Position numbers and translations under genes: made by a program
Source: Gammaproteobacteria bacterium
GTDB lineage: Bacteria; Pseudomonadota; Gammaproteobacteria; Pseudomonadales; Azotimanducaceae
NCBI GenBank assembly: GCA_030428905.1
Contig: JAUIED010000036.1
Span: forward strand, 1 to 35,255
Length of the DNA: 35,255 nt
Direction: 5' to 3'
Part shown: one piece after another, positions 1-7,980 of the stretch
How positions within the stretch are numbered: position 1 is the first letter of the stretch
How the letters are laid out: every line of letters starts with the position of its first letter
The notes under the pieces: generated by a model
Databases searched by the model: none
Told to the model about the DNA's origin: nothing
The model's input: the letters and a program-made list of their open reading frames with translations, nothing else

Positions 1-1
1 G

Positions 2-118
2 GGGGACGATGTGGCCGAGGCGCAGAAGCGTGCTTATGCGGCCGTTGCGAGCATCTCGTGGCGCGACATGCAGTATCGCACCGACATCGGTTACCGCGCC
101 GTCGCACGCGGCGCGTAG
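2..118 (+). CDS. purD: Phosphoribosylamine-glycine ligase (GARS), C-terminal 38 residues only
   Basis: The window opens inside a gene. Reading from base 2 gives 38 residues ending at TAG (116-118). They contain AEAQKRAYAAV, a tryptophan, then MQYRTDIGYRAVAR, the conserved carboxy end of PurD, the enzyme of step two of de novo purine synthesis that joins glycine to phosphoribosylamine. E. coli PurD has the very similar AEAQKRAY and DIGWRAI motifs near its end. Only the C domain tail is present, so catalytic residues cannot be inspected. The match is short but unusually distinctive. The stop lies 67 bases before the next gene, which is on the same strand. Confidence 0.85.
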   Translation, partial: GDDVAEAQKRAYAAVASISWRDMQYRTDIGYRAVARGA

Positions 119-185
119 CGAGTCGCCTACAACGCTGAGCGTATGCCGCCGATGCGGTACGGGTATCGATTCCCGACCATGGGCT

Positions 186-1106
186 ATGCGTGCAGCCCTG
201 CTCAAACAGTTCGACGATTTTTCTGAACTCGATACCGAGGCGCTGCGCGCGGTCGCGCGCAGCAGCCGCGCCATCCGCCTGGCGGCGAACCGCTGGCTGG
301 TGCGCACCGGCCGTGCGCCGCACGGTCGCTACTATCTGCTGGAAGGTCGTGTGCAGATGGCCGGCGGAGAGATCGTCAACCACGGCAGCCTGCGTGCGCG
401 TCGGCGTCTCTACCCCGGCTGCAACGAAGTCCGCACGCTGTCTCCAACGCTGCTGGTACATGTGGATTGGCAGGCGGTGGAGTTTCTCGTGGGAGATCGT
501 CAGGGCTTGCCCACCGAGCTGCCGCCGGGCTGGGAAGAGGCCTTTCTCAGCCTGCCGGTGATGCGCCGGCTGAGCCCCGCAGACTGGTACCGGGTGCTGA
601 AGAGCCTGCATCCATATCAGGTAGCAGCGCATGAGCAGGTGGTCAGCAAGGGCCAGCCAGGTGAACAGAGTTTTGTGCTCGCGTCAGGGTCGGCGGCGGT
701 ACTCGATGGAGCTCGGCAGCTTGTCATGCATGGGCCTGGGGGGCTCTTTGGCGAAGATGCGCCGATTCTTGGTGCACCCCGTAACGCCACCGTGCAGATG
801 TGCGAGCCTGGAGTCGTGCTGTGCATGCCGCGGCAGATCCTCGTTTCAGTTCTTCTCGCCGCGGCGGTGCGCGCGCCGAGCCGAGCCGAGGACATGATCC
901 CCTTGCATGTTGGCAGCCGCCGGGTAGGTGCGGGCCTGCATTTACCGCTGAAGGAGTTGCGCTATGCAGCGCCATTGCTGGATCGTGGGTGTACCTATGC
1001 CGTGCAAGGCGGGCTGCCGGCGGAGCGTCTGCTTGCCTGTTTTCTGCTGGTGCAGGCCGGAATCGATGCAGTGATCTCTGGTGCCGCCCCGTCGCTATTG
1101 AATTGA
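186..1106 (+). CDS. Tandem cyclic-nucleotide-binding-like protein with degenerate rhodanese-like C-terminus
   Basis: A 306-residue protein with no predicted membrane segment or signal peptide. Residues about 3-115 and about 125-230 each resemble a cNMP-binding beta-roll. The second is clearer (VSKGQPGEQSFVLASGSAAVL, then GGLFGEDAPIL and RNATVQM), although the usual phosphate-binding RSA is RNA here. Residues about 235-306 follow the rhodanese pattern: a beta-strand with LHVGSRRVGAGLHLPLKEL, then YAVQGGLPAERLLACFLL where an active rhodanese carries Cys-X-X-Gly-X-Arg. That catalytic cysteine is missing, so sulfur transfer is unlikely. The in-frame sequence upstream of ATG 186 offers no other ATG, GTG or TTG after the purD stop, and no Shine-Dalgarno sequence is obvious. 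There is no HTH, so this is not a CRP-type transcription factor. Role unknown; a ligand-sensing regulatory protein is inferred. Its last 12 bases overlap the convergent lipoprotein gene. Confidence 0.75.
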   Translation: MRAALLKQFDDFSELDTEALRAVARSSRAIRLAANRWLVRTGRAPHGRYYLLEGRVQMAGGEIVNHGSLRARRRLYPGCNEVRTLSPTLLVHVDWQAVEFLVGDRQGLPTELPPGWEEAFLSLPVMRRLSPADWYRVLKSLHPYQVAAHEQVVSKGQPGEQSFVLASGSAAVLDGARQLVMHGPGGLFGEDAPILGAPRNATVQMCEPGVVLCMPRQILVSVLLAAAVRAPSRAEDMIPLHVGSRRVGAGLHLPLKELRYAAPLLDRGCTYAVQGGLPAERLLACFLLVQAGIDAVISGAAPSLLN

Positions 1107-1547
1107 CGTGAGCTTGTCGTGCACGGTTTTTGCGCGAGCACTCTCCGCGTTTGTTGGGCGATAAAGTCGCCACTCGTCTGTCAGTTTGCGCTTGTACTCG
1201 AGCGTTCCCGCTTCAGGATCAAAGCGATAGGCAGCCAGCGCATCGCGGAATCCGCCGATGAACAGTGCCGGTGCGAAAAACATGATGGAACCGGCCATCT
1301 TCCCGCCGCTCACGGCCAGCGGAAGGATGCCGTACAGCGTATCTCCATTTGGTGCGGTCGCTTTGAACTCGATCTGGCCTGTAGATCTGGACCGTAACTT
1401 TTCCGTTCTTGGTAACACGCTGTGCTTCGAGTCCTTCACCCATAGCGTTGTGCCAGGCTGTGCCGCTTCGAATTGACTCGTGGTGGTGCACCCAGCGGAG
1501 AGCGCGACCAAAACCACGGCCAGCAATCGGATGACGTTGTTGCACAT
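1095..1547 (-). CDS. Small predicted lipoprotein of unknown function
   Basis: A 150-residue protein. Residues 1-19 form a hydrophobic signal (IRLLAVVLVAL), followed by a lipobox-like SAG-C with the cysteine at position 20, so it is probably lipidated and anchored in an envelope membrane. Serine at -3 is slightly atypical. The mature part has a beta-rich N-half (TLWVKDSKHSVLP, GQIEFKATAPNGDTLYGILPL), then a hydrophobic glycine-rich stretch (SIMFFAPALFIGGF) and a charged tail. I do not recognise a named family. The start is supported by AAAGGA eight bases upstream of the ATG. It lies downstream of the AAA+ gene on the same strand, separated by 77 bases, and could share its transcript. The 3' end overlaps the convergent gene by 12 bases. 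Confidence 0.75.
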   Translation of the reverse strand: MCNNVIRLLAVVLVALSAGCTTTSQFEAAQPGTTLWVKDSKHSVLPRTEKLRSRSTGQIEFKATAPNGDTLYGILPLAVSGGKMAGSIMFFAPALFIGGFRDALAAYRFDPEAGTLEYKRKLTDEWRLYRPTNAESARAKTVHDKLTSIQ

Positions 1548-1624
1548 GCGAAGATCCTTTCTCTAGGTATAACAAGAGGCTAGTGCAACTTGGCAGTAAT
1601 GGCAGTGACGGCTGTCCCAGTCTG

Positions 1625-3100
1625 TCAGGCAGGCACGGTGCGTCCGTTGGCCCAGGTGCGCAGTGAGGCGATGGACTCCGCATGCAGCACCGACATGGGG
1701 TAGGTACGATCGATGGCCGCCTGCACGTCCGCCTGCTGCACCTGCGCCTCCCGCGACGCGGCGAGGTATCGGGCGGAGATGATGCACTCTTCGATCTCGG
1801 CACCCGTGAACCCTTCGGACATCTGTGCCAGTGCCGGTAGTTCGAAGGCCGTGGAGTCGATGCCGCGTTTGCCGAGGTGGATGCGGAAGATCTCTTCGCG
1901 CATCTCCACGTCCGGCAGATCCACGAAGAACACCTCGTCCAGCCGGCCTTTGCGGATCAGCTCCGGTGGCAGCTCGGAAATGTCGTTGGAGGTTGCGACG
2001 ATGAACACCGGCGCTTTGTTTTCCGCCATCCACGTGAGCAGGGTGCCAAGCACGCGCTTGGATGTGGCATTGTCGGAAACGCCGGTGGCGATACCCTTTT
2101 CGATCTCGTCCATCCACAGCACGCAGGGCGCCATCATTTCCGCTTGCCGGAGGGAATTGCGCAGATTGCGTTCGGTCTCGCCGAAGAACTTGTTGTAGAG
2201 CGCGCCGAAGTCCAGGCGCAGCAGCGGCAGGCCCCAGAAACCGGCCACCGCCTTGGCTGCCAGGCTCTTGCCGCCGCCCTGCACGCCAAGCAGCATGACG
2301 CCGCGGGGTCGATCCTTCTCTGCTTTGAGAAAAGCGTTCTGCCGCACGGTGAGCCAACGCTTGAGATTGGCGAGGCCGGCGACATTGGTAAATCGTTCTG
2401 TGTCGTACTCGAAGTGCAGCACGCCTTCGGAGTCCAGCAGCTCGAACTTGAGGCGGTTGATCTCGGGGATGTCGGACTCGGTGATGGCGCCGTCAGTCTG
2501 TACGGCGTGGCGAATCAGCAGCTGCGCATCGGCATGGGACACACCCCGCAGGTTGCTGATCAGCTTCTTGAGCGTGTCGCCGTCGGTCTTCACCTTCTGG
2601 CCGTTGTTCTGCTCTGCCCAGGCCTGCGCCTGGCGCCGCACCAGACCCATCAGCTCATCGTCGCTGGGCAGCCGCAGGTTGAACGAGGCGGTCAGGCGGC
2701 CAAGTTCGGGGGGCACCTTGCAACTGTGGCTGAGCAGCACCACCGTGTTGCCGAGTTTGTCGTGGCCGAGGGCGATGTCCTTGAGGTGGCGGATGTGCAG
2801 TGGCTCGTTGTCGAGGTAGGGGTGGAAATCGCAGAGCACGTAGATCGCCGGCCCCCGACGGCTTGCGATGTGTTGCAGCACCTCCACAGGCTCCTGGCAA
2901 CGTGTTTCGTCGGTTGACGCCGGCTGCTCGATACCGCCGAGCACCAGGCCTCTGGTGGCGCTCCACTCGAAATAAGCAAGGCGTCGCTGCGTGGCGAAGC
3001 GCAGCAGCAGAGCCAGCACCCGGCGCTCGTCGGGGGACTCCACCACGACGATGGGAATCTTGGCGTCGAGAATGACGCTGAGATCCTTGGTGTCTGCCAC
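1625..3100 (-). CDS. Ycf46-like AAA+ ATPase
   Basis: A 491-residue AAA+ protein resembling Ycf46, found in cyanobacteria, plastids and some proteobacteria, with poorly known function. Residues about 1-170 are a family-typical N-domain (PIVVVESPDERRVLALL, then YVLCDFHPYL). The ATPase core begins near residue 230. Walker A is GVQGGGKS at about 272-279, Walker B is VLWMDE at about 327-332, the sensor region is FIVATSNDISELPPELIRKGRLDEV with a plausible arginine finger, and a C-terminal lid follows (GFTGAEIEECI). All residues needed for ATP hydrolysis appear present. I chose GTG at 3100 because AGGAG lies seven bases upstream and family members begin near this point. An ATG at 3160 would add 20 residues that look like leader sequence. 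It is divergent from coq7 and shares an 80-base promoter region with it. Confidence 0.85.
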   Translation of the reverse strand: MADTKDLSVILDAKIPIVVVESPDERRVLALLLRFATQRRLAYFEWSATRGLVLGGIEQPASTDETRCQEPVEVLQHIASRRGPAIYVLCDFHPYLDNEPLHIRHLKDIALGHDKLGNTVVLLSHSCKVPPELGRLTASFNLRLPSDDELMGLVRRQAQAWAEQNNGQKVKTDGDTLKKLISNLRGVSHADAQLLIRHAVQTDGAITESDIPEINRLKFELLDSEGVLHFEYDTERFTNVAGLANLKRWLTVRQNAFLKAEKDRPRGVMLLGVQGGGKSLAAKAVAGFWGLPLLRLDFGALYNKFFGETERNLRNSLRQAEMMAPCVLWMDEIEKGIATGVSDNATSKRVLGTLLTWMAENKAPVFIVATSNDISELPPELIRKGRLDEVFFVDLPDVEMREEIFRIHLGKRGIDSTAFELPALAQMSEGFTGAEIEECIISARYLAASREAQVQQADVQAAIDRTYPMSVLHAESIASLRTWANGRTVPA

Positions 3101-3135
3101 TGGAGCGCTCCTGTTCCGGCATGGGTCTGGTCGGA

Positions 3136-3144
3136 TGTTATCAT
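3136..3144 (+). promoter_or_regulatory. Candidate extended -10 promoter for coq7
   Basis: TGTTATCAT is an extended -10 element (TG-N-TATCAT, one mismatch to TATAAT). It sits in the short divergent region between the Ycf46-like gene and coq7. A start near 3151 would give a leader of about 30 bases before the coq7 ATG at 3181. No good -35 hexamer is visible, which is usual for extended -10 promoters. Inferred from the motif only. Confidence 0.4.
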
Positions 3145-3180
3145 CCGGCCTCGAAAGCAATCCTTGTTACAGAGCGCGCT

Positions 3181-3807
3181 ATGAGCATGACGGACGTCCT
3201 GATACTGCAGTTCGACAGGGCCCTGAAAACCCTCACCGGACAACGGGCCGCGCAGCGGCCGACGCCGGCCGCGGAAGTCGACGAGGCGCCGCTTTCAGAC
3301 GAGGAGCGGCGCCACGCCGCCGGCCTGATGCGTGTCAACCATACGGGTGAGATCTGCGCCCAGGCGCTCTACGAAGGCCAGGCGCTCACGGCGCGCAGCA
3401 GCGAGACGCGGCGCATGCTGCTGGATGCGTCCGAGGAAGAGGCTGATCACCTCGCCTGGTGCCAACAGCGCCTGGATGAACTCGACGCACGGCCCAGCGT
3501 GCTCAATCCGATGTTCTATGCGGCGAGCTATGCGCTCGGAGCTGTTACGGGCCTGATCGGCGACCGGGTGAGTCTCGGTTTCGTGGAAGCTACGGAGCAT
3601 CAGGTGTCGGCGCACCTGGACGATCATCTGGAAACGTTGCCACCAGCGGACAGCCGCAGCCGCGCCATCGTCGCCACCATGCGCGAGGAAGAGGCTGAAC
3701 ACGGCGCCAATGCGCTGGCAGCAGGCGCGGCGGAGTTCCCGCTGCCGGTGAAAGAGGGCATGCGGCTGGTGTCGCGCCTGATGACGGAGACTACCTACCG
3801 GGTGTGA
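3181..3807 (+). CDS. coq7: 3-demethoxyubiquinol 3-hydroxylase (Coq7 family)
   Basis: A 208-residue di-iron carboxylate enzyme that hydroxylates demethoxyubiquinol in ubiquinone synthesis, peripherally bound to the inner membrane. It substitutes for the flavin enzyme UbiF in many proteobacteria. The ferritin-like ligands are all visible: Glu57 (NHTGEICAQ), Glu87-X-X-His90 (EEEADHLAW), Glu139 (EATEHQV) and Glu171-X-X-His174 (EEEAEHG). The length fits the family. The start at 3181 (MSMTDVL) is preferred over the longer reading from 3121, whose extra 20 residues run through the promoter region and match nothing expected. The ribosome site is weak (AGAG). Ubiquinone synthesis implies an aerobically respiring host. 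It stands alone, divergent from the AAA+ gene and convergent with the Rieske gene. Confidence 0.96.
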   Translation: MSMTDVLILQFDRALKTLTGQRAAQRPTPAAEVDEAPLSDEERRHAAGLMRVNHTGEICAQALYEGQALTARSSETRRMLLDASEEEADHLAWCQQRLDELDARPSVLNPMFYAASYALGAVTGLIGDRVSLGFVEATEHQVSAHLDDHLETLPPADSRSRAIVATMREEEAEHGANALAAGAAEFPLPVKEGMRLVSRLMTETTYRV

Positions 3808-3861
3808 TGGCTGCTGAGGCTCGCCGCCAGGAATCTTAGGCAGCAGGAACGATTCGTCGTC

Positions 3862-3881
3862 TTCGTCGTGTCGGCGACGAA
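3862..3881. terminator. Candidate hairpin between convergent coq7 and Rieske genes
   Basis: TTCGTCG and CGACGAA form a 7-bp stem around a 6-base loop in the 90-base gap between two convergent genes. There is no U-tract on either side, so intrinsic termination is not shown. It may only protect 3' ends. Confidence 0.25.
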
Positions 3882-3897
3882 ACAGGTGGTAGTGCAC

Positions 3898-5127
3898 TCA
3901 AGGCGTGTAACGCCACCCGGGCCGGGTCGACAACAGCGCCTCCAGGTCGTCGTCGTCCGTTTCCACGATGCGGTCGAGCCAGCCGTGAAATGCCTGCACG
4001 CCACCCTCGTTGCGGCCAAGAATGAACTCGTCCAGATACCCGGAGGCGATCGCCATCTGCTGGCCGTCGGAGGTGGGCAGGTCTTCTTCGCTCACCACGC
4101 CCGCGAGAAACTGGCTTTGCTGCTGTGCGTGGGAAAGGCTGGCATCGTCCGGCGGTTCGCGCAGGTAATAGGACTGCACGGTGACGGACTCCCCGGCCTG
4201 CCGGCCGGGGAGCACCTGCGAAATCAGCATACCGAGGCCGCCCTTGTAGAAGATGTTGATGGAGACGTTGGGAAAGAGGATCCACTCGCCGAGCATCATC
4301 GCGTCGAGCGGCCACTGCTCGCGCGCTTTGAGACCGAGGCGAAAGACGTTGTGCGCCTCTGGCACCCCCTCCTTGCTGTCTTTGGGCTGCACCAGCCGCT
4401 GATGTGGCCCCCAATATCCATACACCGCTTTCGGCGAAGTCCGGGTGCCAAACGAGTTCTTGTGCAGTACCGGTAGGTGGTAGAAATCCAGGTGTGCATC
4501 GAAACACAACTTCCAGTTCGGTCCCGGCAGCTCCCTGCGGGAGATGAGATGCCAACTGCCCAGGTCGAACACGTCCAGCAGCCTGTCCAGCCCGGACAGC
4601 AGCGCGTCTGGACCGACCAGTTGCTTCGGGTTGAGTGTCACCCAGATCATACCCGCGCGTTCGAACACCGGCAGCGCCACCAGGCGGACGTCGCCCACCT
4701 CGCCGAACTCGGACTGGAGCGGGTACGCGGCGAGCTGACCGTCCTGCAGGAAGGTCCAGCCGTGGTAGGGGCAGGTGAATCGCGTGCGTGTGCCCTGGCC
4801 CTCGGCAAGGAGCGCACCCCGGTGCGGACAGATGTTGAGGTAGGCGCGTACCGCGCCGTCGCCGCCGCGTAGCACCAGTACGGGAACGCCGGCCACTTCC
4901 ATGGCCTTGAACTGGTTGCGGCCCAGCTCGCAGTCCGCGACCAGCATCAACGGTACACGCTTGAAGAGTCGTTCAAGTTCCGTCTGGAAGTGCGCAGGGT
5001 CGCGGTACCGAGCCGCGGACAGCCGTTCAACCGATGGCGCGCGATTAATGGAGCCGTCGGCGGTATGCCGCAACAGGTGCGCCACGAAATCCTCGAGGTG
5101 GAGACGGGCAAACGCGTGTTCGGACAT
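3898..5127 (-). CDS. Rieske [2Fe-2S] ring-hydroxylating oxygenase, alpha subunit-like
   Basis: A 409-residue cytosolic oxygenase component. The Rieske domain spans about residues 35-165, with cluster ligands Cys100-X-His102 (CPHRG) and Cys119-X-X-His122 (CPYHGW). The catalytic domain carries the mononuclear iron site in NWKL...DAHLDFYH: Asp214, His217 and His222, with a later aspartate near 349 (SEEDLP) as likely third ligand. The C-terminal GRNEGGVQAFHGWL is typical of this superfamily. Such enzymes need a reductase and often a ferredoxin, and none is encoded nearby. The substrate cannot be predicted; options include aromatic rings, O- or N-demethylation, or a steroid-type molecule. I chose ATG 5127 (MSEHAF), with AAGGA very close upstream; TTG 5136 would add three residues. 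It is followed on the same strand, after 124 bases, by nothing but the convergent coq7, and preceded by the EthD gene. Confidence 0.9.
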   Translation of the reverse strand: MSEHAFARLHLEDFVAHLLRHTADGSINRAPSVERLSAARYRDPAHFQTELERLFKRVPLMLVADCELGRNQFKAMEVAGVPVLVLRGGDGAVRAYLNICPHRGALLAEGQGTRTRFTCPYHGWTFLQDGQLAAYPLQSEFGEVGDVRLVALPVFERAGMIWVTLNPKQLVGPDALLSGLDRLLDVFDLGSWHLISRRELPGPNWKLCFDAHLDFYHLPVLHKNSFGTRTSPKAVYGYWGPHQRLVQPKDSKEGVPEAHNVFRLGLKAREQWPLDAMMLGEWILFPNVSINIFYKGGLGMLISQVLPGRQAGESVTVQSYYLREPPDDASLSHAQQQSQFLAGVVSEEDLPTSDGQQMAIASGYLDEFILGRNEGGVQAFHGWLDRIVETDDDDLEALLSTRPGWRYTP

Positions 5128-5251
5128 GTCCTTCAATGGTTGGTCTTGCGTCGCTGAAACGCTGACATCTTAGCCCAACGCACATTGCCGCACGTCGTTG
5201 GCAAGCGTGTCGTGGAGCGCGCTGGGCGTTGTGTGGCGCCGGCAGCCGCGG

Positions 5252-6040
5252 TCAGGGCCGGCGGTCGATCAACACGTGCTCCTTGGCGTAGAAGGCCACG
5301 GAGCGGCTGAAATCGATGAAGTGTGTTTCGTCTTCGTAGGCGCGTCGCGCTGCCAGCATCGATTCCGCAGTGGGTGCGAGCAGCCGGGTGTCGAACCACA
5401 GTTCGGCGTGACCGGTGTAGGTATCCACTTGTGTTCCGCGGGCATTGCGCAGCTGTGACTCGAGGGGATCCTCGAAGCGGTGCACCTGGACGTAGCGCAT
5501 TACCTGGCCATTGCGGCCGTGGTTCTGACGGATGATAGGCCCGTGATTGGTGCGCCAGTACAGTTGCGCATCCTCCAGGCTCATGCTCGGCAGGTGCCGC
5601 AACGGGTAGTGGAGCTTGACCAGAGGGCTCATGGGTGAGGCTACGATTTGTTCAGGGGCTGGGTTGATCTGCGGGTATTCATGAGCAAGCCACAGCGGCG
5701 ATGCTGCAAGATCGATGAAGCGGCGCTCATCGGCGAGCAAGGCTTCAGAAGCTGCCTGGCCCTGCGACGTTGCAAGCGCCTGGGCGAGTTCTGCCCGGTT
5801 GCGCCACCATAGTTCCGCCACCCCGTCGTAGGCAGGCTCCATCTCCCCTCTGGGATCAGCGCGGCGCGCAGAAGCGCTTTCCTCGCTGTCGTCGATGGTG
5901 TGGACCTGCACGTAGCGGAGGATGTTGAGGCTGCGCGCATGGCTTGCCACCAGGGGGCCGTGCTCCTCGAGCCAGGTCCGTTGAAAGGCGGCGCGGTCGA
6001 GTCCGGCTTTACGCCGCAGCAGGTAGGTCAGCCTGATCAT
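5252..6040 (-). CDS. Tandem EthD-domain protein
   Basis: A 262-residue soluble protein made of two ferredoxin-like EthD (dimeric alpha-beta barrel) units. Repeat one is about residues 1-125: MIRLTYLLRRKAGLDR, TWLEEHGPLV, LRYVQVHT, ELWW, FIDLAASPLW. Repeat two is about 140-262: LVKLHYPLRHLPSMS, YWRTNHGPII, MRYVQVHRF, ELWF, FIDFSRSVAF. The aligned HGP and RYVQVH motifs make an internal duplication clear. A fused pair would supply within one chain the dimer usually formed by two EthD chains. Members accompany oxygenase gene sets such as the ETBE-degradation cluster, but their biochemical role is uncertain. GGAG lies eight bases before the ATG. It is the first gene of a likely two-gene unit with the Rieske oxygenase, and its start faces the GST gene across 174 bases. 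Confidence 0.85.
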   Translation of the reverse strand: MIRLTYLLRRKAGLDRAAFQRTWLEEHGPLVASHARSLNILRYVQVHTIDDSEESASARRADPRGEMEPAYDGVAELWWRNRAELAQALATSQGQAASEALLADERRFIDLAASPLWLAHEYPQINPAPEQIVASPMSPLVKLHYPLRHLPSMSLEDAQLYWRTNHGPIIRQNHGRNGQVMRYVQVHRFEDPLESQLRNARGTQVDTYTGHAELWFDTRLLAPTAESMLAARRAYEDETHFIDFSRSVAFYAKEHVLIDRRP

Positions 6041-6214
6041 GTGAGGTGCTCCGTATTGTTTGCGCGCATAGCCAGTTGAAACAGGCAGTGGCCGCTCGTG
6101 GGAACCAGCGGTGCTGCGAATGTAACGTCGCTACCGTGCCTTAACCAGCCTCCAGGCTGCCAGATACGGGTAGCGGTCAACTTGCTGCCCGGATAGGCTT
6201 GGGGATCTCCTGCG

Positions 6215-6940
6215 ATGCCAACGCTGATGATTGAACTCTATGCCGGACCAACCCCTAACGGATGGAAGGTGGCGATTCTGCTGGAAGAACTGGCGCTTGG
6301 GTATAGAGCACACCACATCGATATTCTGCGAGGCGATCAGCTCACCCCGGAATTTCTGGCGATCAACCCGAACAACAAGCAACCGGCGATCATTGACCCG
6401 GATGGTCCTGGCGGTGAGCCGATCACGCTGTGGGAGTCGTGCGCCATTCTGGTTTATCTGGCCGAAAAGCATCGGCGCTTCATGCCGGAGTCTGCAGCGC
6501 AGCGTGCGCATGTCATGAAGTGGCTGTTCTTTCAGGCATCTACCCAGGGGCCGATGGCGGGCCAGTACGCACACTTCGCCTTTTACGCGGCGCAGGAGCA
6601 CCAGTACCCATATGCCATCGAGCGCTATGCCAATGAAATGAACCGGCAGATGGGCGTGTTGGATCGCCATCTCGAAGGCCGTGAGTACGTTGTCGATGAG
6701 TACTCCATCGCCGATATGGCGTTGTTGCCGTACGGCGTCACCTCGTTGGCGCGCAGCAACGTTCCGCGCCCTCACCTGAAGGCATGGACGGAGCGTCTGA
6801 TCGAACGGCCGGCGGTGCGCAAGGGTATGGCCCTCATGAAAGACGAGGTTCGCAAGGAAACCATTGCCGGTGGCATGGAAGGGTACGGCGAGCAGCACCG
6901 AAACGTGCTATTCGGTGAGGCGCAATTTCAGGAACGTTGA
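6215..6940 (+). CDS. Glutathione S-transferase, Nu/Ure2p-like
   Basis: A 241-residue cytosolic protein. The thioredoxin-fold N-domain covers about residues 5-90 and starts IELYAGPTPNGWKVAI, where Thr and Asn replace the catalytic Tyr/Ser/Cys of other classes, as in YfcG and YghU. The glutathione gamma-glutamyl site is LWESCAILVYLAEKH. The helical C-domain follows with the N-capping-like motif YVVDEYSIADMALLPY. Nu-class enzymes usually show disulfide reductase or peroxidase activity; in this setting removal of a reactive catabolic intermediate is an inference. ATG 6215 has GGGGA nine bases upstream. A shorter start at 6227 is possible. The amidohydrolase begins 29 bases downstream, so the two are probably cotranscribed. 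Confidence 0.9.
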   Translation: MPTLMIELYAGPTPNGWKVAILLEELALGYRAHHIDILRGDQLTPEFLAINPNNKQPAIIDPDGPGGEPITLWESCAILVYLAEKHRRFMPESAAQRAHVMKWLFFQASTQGPMAGQYAHFAFYAAQEHQYPYAIERYANEMNRQMGVLDRHLEGREYVVDEYSIADMALLPYGVTSLARSNVPRPHLKAWTERLIERPAVRKGMALMKDEVRKETIAGGMEGYGEQHRNVLFGEAQFQER

Positions 6941-6969
6941 ATCACGGTTGAAAGAGGAGGGAGACATCG

Positions 6970-7980
6970 ATGGGCATTGCCGAAAACGCGGACATCGAGA
7001 ACTGGATCGCACAGGAGACGCTGGAGGAGGTGCTCGAGCCGGATCTGCCGATCATCGACCCTCATCATCATCTGTGGGACCTGCGTGGTCGCAGCGGCAT
7101 GGGCTTCCGGCAGGAAGTGTATCTGTGCGAGGAGATCAGCCGCGACATCGCCGGCAGCGGGCACAACATCGTGCAGACCGTGTTCGCGCAGTGCGGCGCG
7201 TTTTACCGTGCCGATGGGCCCGAGGAAATGCGCTGCGTTGGCGAGACCGAGTTCGTTCACGGCATCGCCGCCATGAGCCGTTCGGGTATCTACGGGCCAA
7301 CCCGCTTGTGCACCGGTATTTTCTGCACTGCAGATCTTCGGCTGGGTGACCGCGCGGCTGCGGTGCTGGAGGCGCACCTCCACGCCAGTGAGTACTTTCG
7401 CGGTGTGCGAACCGCGTTCCCTTCCGATCTGAACGATGCGTTCCTCAAAGGATTTGCGCTGCTCGAAAAGTACAACCTGAGCTACGATAACTGGTCGCCG
7501 GACTTCACCCGGTTACCGCGGCTTGCAGATCTTGCTGACAAGTTCCCGGGCGTCACCGTGATCGTCAACCACCTCGGCGGCAGGATTGATCCGGCGGCGG
7601 ATGATTCTGAACTGAGCACCTGGAGATCGGCAATCGATGCGGTGGCGGCGTGTTCCAACACGGTGATGAAACTCGGCGGTGCGCAGATGCGCGTGGGTGA
7701 TTGGGAACCCCCGTACCACATGCACCAGACAGACGCGCCGTGGAGCTCTGATGCGTTCCTGGACCAACTGTTGCCACGCTATCAGTACGCGCTCGAGGCG
7801 TTCGGGCCCGCGCGATGCATGTTCGAGAGTAACTTCCCGGTGGACAAGGATTGCATCTCTTACCGCACGCTGTGGAACCTGTTCAAGAAAATCGCGCGGG
7901 AGCTCGGTTTGTCTGAAGCGGAAAAACGCGACGTGTTCAGCGGCACGGCGGCGCGAGCGTATCGGCTGACAGCGCCTTAG
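6970..7980 (+). CDS. Amidohydrolase-2 family metal-dependent hydrolase
   Basis: A 336-residue TIM-barrel hydrolase. The N-terminal metal site is IIDPHHHLWDL (Asp30, His32-34), a core histidine is in VIVNHLGG (His201), and the C-terminal FESNFPVDKD carries the usual late acidic residue. The family includes 2-pyrone-4,6-dicarboxylate lactonase, aminocarboxymuconate-semialdehyde decarboxylase and lactone or amide hydrolases. The exact reaction is unknown. AGGAGG lies close upstream of the ATG, a strong ribosome site suggesting high expression. It is placed between the GST and the MDR oxidoreductase, divergent from the Rieske/EthD pair, consistent with processing a ring-cleavage or lactone product. 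That pathway role is inference from context. Confidence 0.88.
   Translation: MGIAENADIENWIAQETLEEVLEPDLPIIDPHHHLWDLRGRSGMGFRQEVYLCEEISRDIAGSGHNIVQTVFAQCGAFYRADGPEEMRCVGETEFVHGIAAMSRSGIYGPTRLCTGIFCTADLRLGDRAAAVLEAHLHASEYFRGVRTAFPSDLNDAFLKGFALLEKYNLSYDNWSPDFTRLPRLADLADKFPGVTVIVNHLGGRIDPAADDSELSTWRSAIDAVAACSNTVMKLGGAQMRVGDWEPPYHMHQTDAPWSSDAFLDQLLPRYQYALEAFGPARCMFESNFPVDKDCISYRTLWNLFKKIARELGLSEAEKRDVFSGTAARAYRLTAP

Noticed and set aside
1877-2917. Open frame of 346 codons on the plus strand opposite the AAA+ gene
   Set aside because: Rich in histidine and glutamine with no motif; the minus strand carries complete Walker motifs.
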